Source of the DNA: Loxodes magnus | Lineage: Eukaryota > Ciliophora > Karyorelictea > Loxodida > Loxodidae | DNA: 64,000 nucleotides | Direction: 5' to 3' | Assembly (NCBI GenBank): GCA_946699065.1 | Contig: CAMPDV010000016.1 | Location: 1,550,001 to 1,614,000 of the forward strand | Translations under genes and position numbers: made by a program | Part shown: positions 56,341-64,000 of the stretch, piece by piece | How the letters are laid out: the number at the start of each line of letters is the position of its first letter | Position numbering within the stretch: position 1 is the first letter of the stretch | Notes under the pieces: generated by a model | What the model was told of the DNA's origin: nothing | Databases searched by the model: none | What the model saw: only the letters and a program-made list of their open reading frames with translations

Positions 56341-56961
56341 TTCCTTACATCCAGGATAAATTACATAGAAAGGTTTGACATACTGTAAAATTTTTCCGTT
56401 TCTTGTTCTTTAAGTTCATCAAATTTCATGAATACCTGCACATAAGTTTTTAGTTCTAATGAAAAGAGTACTAAAACCTGATACATATCCATCTTTAGTT
56501 TCAATTTTAATTTCATATCAAACTTAATTACTATCTGGTCTATGAATTTCAATGAATGTTCCACAATTATCAAACATATCATTACACACTACCAGATAAT
56601 TATTCATTGCTCATACTATTTCTAAATCATGTCCAGCCTCTACTAAAGGATTATCTTCACATGCTCCTTCATTTCTCCCTTCACAACAAAATTCAATTCC
56701 TCTTGATTTGCAAGGATTTACTAATATTTTAACTAAGTATCTATTCTAATCTAATAGCTCTATTCTATAATCATCTATCAAATTAGGATTTTCGTAATAA
56801 CGAGTTAATTAGTATCGAGCATCTGGTAATTAACTTTTGATAAACTAAAGACTTTCATAAGCTCTTTTAGTGTTAGACTGGCAATCAAGCAGCTTGAACG
56901 TCATAAAAAAAATAATAAAGGTATTAGCGTAGTTTATTATGCCTAATTTTAAAATAGTCAT
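56341..56961 (-). CDS. secreted Cys-containing protein, function unknown; stop ambiguous
   Basis: ATG 56961 (or the inner Met 20 codons later) opens a hydrophobic signal-like segment (NTFIIFFMTFKLLDC). A ~150-residue lumenal part with several Cys follows (NPCKSRGIEFCCEGRNEGAC; DNCGTFIEIH). Two consecutive in-frame TGA at 56421-56416 follow GIHEI. They could be the stop plus a backup. Yet the frame beyond continues as TQRTRNGKILQYVKPFYVIY, which looks coding, so TGA-TGA may be Trp-Trp with the true stop after a further small intron. The reported end covers the longer possibility. No family recognised. Confidence 0.6.
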
Positions 56962-57138
56962 AATAAGAGTTAGTTATTTTACTTACAATCCTCTTTAAAT
57001 AGCCTATCTTTATAATTCAATACTCTCGTTATTTGCTTTAGAAAACTTAAAGAAAATTATTTTATTCATGTAATAAAAACATTATTATTATAGAACTAAG
57101 TTGAATGCTTTATAGAATTTGAACTTTTTCCGGGTATT

Positions 57139-57552
57139 TCAACTCTCTGTAGTCAGAAAATCCTCTCCACTATTTTCTGCTATTAATGCTTTTTATTGGG
57201 GCTTAATTTTTTATAATATATCATTCATTTGTATTTACCCTGCTGATGAGCTTTTTACCTTTACTGAAATAGTTAATGTTGTCAATATAAAAAAATTTTC
57301 ACTCCTACAGCAGTAGCATTTACACAATTGGCTTATTTAGTATCTTCTAGCGTATAAAGGTAGAATCTTTTTCTAATTCCATTTAATTTCGACTTACTTT
57401 TCTTCCTTTTGTTCGTTTTAGAGTTAAAATTACAATTCTGATTTTCTTAAATTTTTAAAGTTAGTTTTTAAAGCTTTTTCTGCTCATATTAATAGTTCTA
57501 AGTTTGACTGCTCTAGTCTTGAGATACGATAAAAGAATTAGCTTATATTCAT
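57139..57552 (-). CDS. small helical protein, function unknown
   Basis: 137 aa, ATG 57552, TGA 57141-57139. The N-terminal half is a charged helix (YRISRLEQSNLELLIWAEKA, then QLQNEQKEEKQVEIKW), with one TGA as Trp. A short Cys run (CKCYCC) and an AT-rich segment around 57230-57290 interrupt it before a good C-terminal part (SAGQIQMNDILQKIKPQQKA). The AT-rich segment could be an unrecognised intron, but the frame is open without removing it. No family recognised. Confidence 0.6.
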
Positions 57553-58245
57553 TTTAAAGTCTAAGCAGTAGATAAATTAAAGTAGAATTTGAGATTCAAA
57601 GCAGATAAAAATTAATAATAAATAGAAATATTTAAATTTTGATGACTTTTATTTCTCTTTATAAGCTATTACTACATTCTGAAGTTTATTAGTTTACAAT
57701 CTTTCTAAAATTTTAGATTTATTAATCAATTACTTTCCCTTTCCAAATGTATTTTATTATTGATAATTAACAACTTTGGAAAGTTAGTAAAAAAGTTAGC
57801 TTAGATAGAACTAAAAATCTTAAAATGTTGGATAGATTAGAGTAAAATATGATTAGCAGTATCAGAATAATCAGATGATATTCATTAATATCTTAGTTTC
57901 TAATTACAATATTAAGTGTAAGTCTTATTTAAGTTGCCTATATTTAATTAAAACTTCATATCTAGGTTTACCAATGTATGCTATAGGTAATTGCTTTAAT
58001 ATTCTAAGGACTTGTTCAAATTGTTTCTTTAATTAGTAAATTTACAGTGCTTATAAATAAAAAATTAACTGATCAATATAAATGTAAAGATGCATGCGAT
58101 TTATCAATTTTTGAATAAGTGTGTAGTAAGATAATTTGCATATATAAGGAAAATAAGGGAAAGCTACGCTTAAAATAATAAGGTTATCTGATATATATTC
58201 TAAAACAGGAAGTTAATATTAAAATGTTTAGTTATGTATTTGTTT
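57553..58245. other. spacer between two minus-strand genes
   Basis: AT-rich; no supported frame. Confidence 0.4.
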
Positions 58246-60222
58246 TCATTAGTTAAATCCTTATTTTTCCAATAGCTTCATTAACTAATTGCTTACTTTT
58301 AGCAGATCTTCTTAACTCATTCCAACTGAAACTATATTCCCATCTTTAATCTCTAAATCAAGCTGTTGTTAATTCACATTAATGAAATTAACTATTTCGC
58401 TTATATGTATTTTATGAACAACTCTAGCTTAGGTAGAATCAATAAAATAAATAGATGAGTTGCACATCACAAATATCTAGTTATAATTATTAAATTTAGC
58501 TAGGCTTGTAAATAATACTTCATCTTTAACTATTTCTTAAATCTTTTAAATTGGTAGCATTTAGTTTTACATATGCTTATACTTAGCTATTTCACTTCTT
58601 ACTGATTCAAGATCTTATTATAGTTTTGTGCATCTGCTTGTAAGCCATTAAATTCTAGCTTCTTAATCTTGTCTTGGTGGTGGACTTGAGTATTTTAAAT
58701 CTTCTTACAACTGTTTTTAGTTTTAGAAGCTATCCATTACACTACTTAGCCTTTTACTTAAATCTTATGACTATTCAATAATTCCCATCAACTCATTAGT
58801 TATATCAAGGCCAAAGTCAACTTAAAATAGCTAAGTAATCATACAAAGTTTATTGGCTCCAATATTAACGTCAACTTGAGGAGTATTAATTATTTATTTC
58901 CCATTTAATAATCCCAATAAGCCTCTCAAAATTAATTAGTAATTATCAGCTTAAAGCTGTCCTAGTTTAAGACTTTTACTTTATAGTGAAATTATATTTT
59001 GGTTGTCTTAAAGTTCAATAATTAAGTCTTATGAAGAAACATTTTACGCTTATTCTTATTCTTCCAGTTTTTACTTTTATTCATAAGTGAAGGCATTAAA
59101 TTAGCAGTTTAATTTCAGTTTCCTAAGAAGTTTAGGATTGAAAATGAGTAGTTTGATCTAAATTTGATTAAAGGCTAGTTAAAGGACTGATTTTGAATTA
59201 GTGATATTTTTATTTTCAATCTAATCTTATACTTCTACACAATAAAGAGGAGGAAAAACAAAACTAGCAAGTCAACTTACCCAGCCTTCTTTTTAAGTTT
59301 CATTTAACTTAGAGAGATCAGCTAGATCTTCTTGAATAATTTGCTTAGTAATGTTACTAATTTTAAGAATATCCTTTAGAAAAATAATATCATCTCTTAT
59401 ATTTATTTTAATATCTACTTTATTGCTAAACTATATCCCTATATTCATGCTTTTATTCGTCACTATTGATACTTCTAATGTTTTTGCATTTCTTATGGAC
59501 TTTCTTAGAGCTACATCTGAGATTATTAAAGAGAAATTTAGAGGCTTTATCTTTAGAATTTAGTAGTGACTTGATTATTTATAAGCGCTACATAATGGAC
59601 AATCTATACATTTCAGCTTATTAAATTTGTGTACTAAAACAGGATAACTCAGAGAATCTGTACCGCATATTAATTTTCCTTAGACTCCACTAAATTCCAC
59701 GACTTTATAAAGGTTGTACTCATTATATTAGTAAGGCATAACATATTCCGGCTTTCCTTCTTTATTAACTGCAAACAATTTAAAACTTCCTATATTAAAT
59801 TTTCCAAAATAATCTTGTTCCTAAATATATCTGACATAGCAAGTTAGATCACTAATGTTTATTTTAATATTCGCTATTAAATTGTTTATAAGAGAATTCT
59901 AAGGTAGTTCCTCTTCAGTTTCAAACTGTACGTAATCTTTACTTTCTCCAAGTTAGATATGAATCTCCAGTCCTTGAATAAACACCTCCACTGACTCTTT
60001 ATTTAAATTTGATCATGGAATGCGTATTTATAAAGATTTCAAAACACCTCTGCTAAGTTATACATTGTATCCTTCTAGTAAACTATTTATTGCTTAAGCT
60101 TTTACTTCTAATTAATTCAGAGTAACAGAACCTTGTCAAAGAGATATAAAAGAGGTATCGATGTTTTCTAAGAAATTCGAAAAGTAATATAAAAGAATTT
60201 TTTTTGTTGCTGCTTGAAACAT
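58246..60222 (-). CDS. compact chorein/VPS13-N-like protein
   Basis: 658 aa, one exon. The N-terminus is a recognisable chorein domain: MFQAATKKILLYYFSNFLEN, then SLWQGSVTLNQLEVKAQAIN and IRIPWSNLNKESVEVFIQGL. Trp29 and the IPW Trp (residue 70), both hallmark residues of the domain, are encoded by TGA. Chorein-N proteins (VPS13, ATG2 and relatives) are bridge-like lipid-transfer proteins at membrane contact sites, normally thousands of residues long. Here the rest is only ~560 residues, partly beta-like repeats (LEVSIVTNKSMNIGIQFSNK) and then a Gln/Ser-rich helical tail. A CIDCPLC motif lies near residue 227. It may be a minimal family member or one derived from a larger protein. Stop TGA 58248-58246. 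Confidence 0.82.
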
Positions 60223-61605
60223 TTCTATAAAGAGCCTATTAAGTAAACTAATTTCAAATTTTACTCTTTAAATCTAAATTCAGAGCTATAATTAACTTGC
60301 CTATTTAATCTTATATATCTAATACTCTAGTTTACTTTCTTTAATTTAGTCTAGCAATTTAATAGTTCACTTTATTTGAAAACATCAAAACTTTTAATGG
60401 GAACTAACTGAGTAATTAACTTCTAAACATTTTGAAAGAAGAATGTTAGCTCCGATTTAAAGAGAGACAATTAAGTAGTGCTAAATATCTGAGCTAGAAT
60501 ATTAAGTAAACCCAAAAATAGTTTAAGTTTCCTAATCTCTAAACGTATTATAGGCTATTTTTGCTCTATAAGCTATTACTAGCTAATCGCTTTAAGTTAT
60601 AGACAATTATTAAGTTTAAGAATTCTAAATCTGCTTATTTTATTAGTTTCTAGATTATTTAATTAAGCTATTAAACTTCTACTATACAACTTTGCCTTAC
60701 ATTTGATTATACATTAGAATAAATTAAATAAGTGAAAGCTAGATAATCAAAATACTATATTAAGATAGATACTATGAATACTGCTTAGCAGCTAATGCTA
60801 TTAATCCTAAATACTTTAAAGAAGCAGTTATTATCTTAATTAAGAGAGCAAATAAAATAGAAGAAGCTTATAAATGCTAATATAGTAAACATCAATACTC
60901 TTAGCTAGGCAGTAATACTACAAAAGATGAAGTCTTTCTATATTAATGCTATTATGCTATCTTTAGGATTAATTTACTTATTTAACTATTGTACTATCAT
61001 AGTTTCTAAGATATTCCTTTATATATTTATTTAACTTTTTAAAAGTTAACATAATGATAATTTCCAACTAGCAAGTATGACTATAAATTAATAGCTGAAT
61101 ATATTTCTATTTAATGCAAAGCTTAAAGAATGAAAGGAGCTAAACATATAGTTATAAGTATAATATTAAGGAGATATTTAACTAATAAATAAGCTAAGTC
61201 TGTTATACTATCAGCTTCATTTAGTCATCTATTCTACTATTATTGTGATGGATATTACCAAATTAGTTATTTTTTAAACTAGTAACTAGTATCTAACTTC
61301 CTGAATGTTACTAGGTTTAAGTTATTTTAAGGAATTACACAATGATGCACATGAGATAAGTAAAGATATAACAACAATTAGAAATAGCTTTCTAATGGAG
61401 CTACTTTTGCTAATGATCTAAGAATATTTAAATAATAGCATTTTAATAATAAATAAGTGTACTATATTATAAACACTCTAGCAAGTAAATCTGAAGATAG
61501 TTAATGGATAACATTAATAGGTTAGTATAGTTAGCATATCTAGAGTAGTTTAGATTTATATTGATTATATTATTTTATCCCTCTTGATAATACTAAATAC
61601 TTTAA
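60223..61605. other. divergent intergenic region
   Basis: About 1.4 kb, AT-rich, rich in taagct/tagcta-like words typical of spacers in this window; no gene seen. Confidence 0.45.
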
Positions 61606-62761
61606 ATGGCTAGAATCTAAGATGTAAGAAATTGATCAAAATAGAAGATAAATGTTTAGCATAGCTTTGATAATTTTAACTCCTTGAAGCAAGCTGTTTA
61701 AATAGTATAATCGAGTTCTGATCTTAAAGTTTAATAGAAGCCTAATCTTAGTCAAACGTTTTAAAATCATAAGAGTGGTTTTAATATAGCACCTAACTTA
61801 AAAAAATAAACTTAAGTTAAAAAGCCAAGCACAGATCATAATTAAAGACAAGCTTAGAATTTCAATAAAAAGATAAAATTTGATTAAGATAAATATAAGT
61901 GTATGTATAACTAGTAAATGCCAGTCAATCTTGATAGCACTCAAATATATACCATTTAGGAAATTGATAGAAATTTTAAAATATAAGATTTGCTTGAAAC
62001 CTAGAAAAATTCAAATAACACTAACTAAGAGTCTTATTAATAAAAATATAGAAGGCAATCAGATGTTAAGAAGAGAAACAATACTTCTTATATCAATAAA
62101 TTTCATAGAGTTTAAAAGTAAGAAGCTCAATCCTTTTAATTAAGCAACCAAACAATTATCGATAATGCAGTTAATCAGGTTATAAAAATAACAAATGAGA
62201 ATAATGAAAATAAGAGTCCTTAACATAATTATAAAAAAGAGGAAAATGTGAGTTAAGATATAAACAACAAAAGCTTCCTTTTTAGTGTCAAAAATATAGA
62301 CTTTAAACAAATGAATTACTAGGCTCAAAAAGTAACAAGCCATAAATACCAAAACTAAATAAACTAAATTAAAAAATAATATTCTTTCCTAAAGAAAGAA
62401 GGATCTAATTACCTTGAACAATTCCAATAACATTCAATGAAAAAGCCTTATATATAAGTTTAGACTTAAACTAATTAATAGAAAAGAAATTACATTTTCT
62501 AAAATATTAATCGATCTTAAGTATTTAGTATTTAATAAACTCCTTCTGGGAACAAGTCTTTTAATCAGAAACCTAAAGATGATACTAGCTAAGATTCTGA
62601 TGATTGAAGATTCGAAGAAAAAATTCATCTCAGTAAATTGAAGCTAAATAAGTAAGTTAAGCTTAAAATATTAATATAGTAGTTATCACATATCAGTGCC
62701 AAAATTGAATCTCAAGTTGCTAAATTCAGGATAGAGAAAGAAATTAAGATAAGTGAAATGA
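61606..62761 (+). CDS. Asn/Gln-rich protein, function unknown
   Basis: Start MARIQDVRNWSKQKINVQHS (ATG 61606). The frame is open to beyond 62650 with strong Gln/Asn/Lys/Ser content and an acidic-aromatic motif near the end (DTSQDSDDWRFEEKIHLSK, Trp = TGA 62605). Removing a 28-nt GTAAGT...ATATAG intron (62652-62679) gives 375 aa ending at TGA 62759-62761. Leaving it in gives a plausible helix (AKIESQVAKFRIEKEIKI), but the next in-frame stop (62995) lies inside the convergent gene. No domain recognised; disordered by composition. Confidence 0.65.
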
Positions 62762-62888
62762 AAGGAAATTTTAGTTTAATTTTATTAATACGAAAGGATT
62801 TTACATACCATAAAGCTTAATCTATCTATATCAGGAAAATTAATGAATATTTAACTTTAAATATTTTCCAATTCTCAATCCTACCAAC

Positions 62889-63143
62889 TCATTCCTTACT
62901 CTATTTTTCATTTTCAGAAGGTTCTTAAACTCTCTACTCCATTTTTGCTTTGGAATACCTATATAAATAAGAAAACAGCGAATTTTAAGGGCCATGATTT
63001 TTTAATTCTTATTTAGCTGAAGGCTCTTCAGCGACTGGTCCTAATGATCTATTATAAATTCCATGACCAAATAAAAATAAGACTCCAACAAACTGCAAGC
63101 CAATGACAAATCGATGAATAGCATATCTTTTAGGTTCAAGCAT
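62889..63143 (-). CDS. small single-pass membrane protein
   Basis: 84 aa, ATG 63143, TGA 62891-62889. A basic N-terminus (MLEPKRYAIH) precedes one hydrophobic helix (residues ~11-30, RFVIGLQFVGVLFLFGHGIY), then a hydrophilic Glu/Lys/Gln tail. Size and layout resemble small organellar membrane proteins, for example mitochondrial complex accessory subunits, but no family can be named. It converges on the N/Q-rich gene with a 127-bp spacer. Too small for any standard-code search because of its in-frame TAA/TAG codons. Confidence 0.7.
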
Positions 63144-64000
63144 TTTATTTTATTCTACAAATAACAAATTTAAAAACACTTCTTTCTATTATTTTTGCTC
63201 AAATACTCAACTTTAATTTAGTAATTTAATTATTTAAAAGCTAGACTTGCATATAGTATCACTTTTAGTAAAGTAGTAAGTAATATCTTAAGACATTTAA
63301 AGTAGAAATAACCATTTAAGTTTAGTTTATTAATTTACCTTCAAAATAAAGAACTAAAAGTATGATAAATATAGTATGTAATTAATAGCTACTGGCTAAG
63401 CAAATATCTCTTCCTATTCTTTTTATCAACAACTTTCTTCTATTTACTAAAATTAATTTTTTAAGCGATAAAGGAAATCATTATATCAAAATAAAGTTAC
63501 AAATTAAATTATTAATTAATAAAGGAAAATTGGAGCAAAAGGAGATAATTTTAAAATGAAGGTGAAGATAGAATTAAGTTATAGCATTATAAATACTTTA
63601 AAAGAGGAAACTAATTAGGTTATTCTATATAAATTGTTTAGATTAAGTTTATTTATTTTTATCCTACTGTTTCAAATATTTTTCTAATTTTAGTTTAACA
63701 TAAGATTTAGTTTTTAATTATAAGGCTAAATCTGGAGCTATCATTTACAGTGGCTATAGTTAATTTGCAGAGCTAAACTGTTGACTGATTATTTAATTTA
63801 TGCTTGAGGAATATGACAATTTTAATTAACTTTTAACAGTGTTTAAAAGATTATTTTTCGTTTCCTTTATATTTTTTTATTTTTCATTTCCATTAACTAG
63901 TTTTGATATCTTTTAATTTTGGTTGAATGATTTTAGATTAATTTTTTGGTTTTTTTAACTAAGTTCCATAAGCTTTTCTTTATTCTTAGATTTGACTTGA
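63144..64000. other. AT-rich end of window, no gene seen
   Basis: No frame with coding composition; presumably the promoter of the small membrane protein lies at its left edge. Confidence 0.4.

Noticed and set aside
56361..56582. Standard-code minus-strand ORF of 73 aa
   Set aside because: Shadow frame of the secreted Cys-containing protein on the same strand.
62762..62997. In-frame extension of the N/Q-rich gene to TGA 62995
   Set aside because: It would run through the convergent small membrane-protein gene, whose minus-strand frame is the better supported one.

Overview
The window looks like nuclear DNA of a ciliate with a fully reassigned stop-codon code, most likely a karyorelict such as Loxodes. 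Every convincing gene is full of in-frame TAA and TAG (glutamine) and also has in-frame TGA at positions where the protein family has tryptophan. TGA is also the only terminator seen at gene ends. This matches the karyorelict nuclear code (TAA/TAG = Gln; TGA = Trp or stop by context). The organism is an inference; the code is read directly from alignable families (copine, Hop2, USP, chorein, K+ channel, centrin, CCT). A standard-code ORF search therefore misses almost every gene. Introns are tiny (16-40 nt, often exactly 19), GT-AG, and were placed where reading frame and homology both demand them.

Layout. 0.8-2.0 kb: acidic low-complexity protein. 2.65-4.46 and 17.55-19.36 kb: two nearly identical 603-aa copines in direct orientation. 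Between them lies an accessory zone with a truncated LINE relic, a frameshifted kinase-WD40 pseudogene, a decayed membrane-protein fragment, a zinc-knuckle gag/ORF1-like ORF and one intact coiled-coil gene. 20-23.5 kb: CCT-theta chaperonin subunit and a Hop2-like meiotic protein. 24.6-32.2 kb: three minus-strand genes, including a cyclic-nucleotide-binding protein. 33.6-35.8 kb: a coiled-coil gene carrying a 5'-truncated LINE with an 18-bp target-site duplication, inserted 3 nt inside a 19-nt intron. 38-47.6 kb: centrin, a long coiled-coil protein, an FHA/RING-CH protein, a small coiled-coil gene and a divergent USP. 49-54.2 kb: a small unknown gene, a kelch protein and a K+ channel with a cyclic-nucleotide-binding domain. 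56.4-63.1 kb: a secreted Cys-rich protein, a small helical protein, a compact chorein/VPS13-like protein, an N/Q-rich protein and a small membrane protein.

The rest is AT-rich intergenic DNA with no recognised RNA gene, CRISPR or origin. The gene set is typical free-living-ciliate housekeeping and signalling: cyclic-nucleotide and Ca2+ signalling, ubiquitin turnover, protein folding, meiosis and membrane-contact lipid transfer. There are no operons. Neighbours are often convergent and share short 3' spacers.
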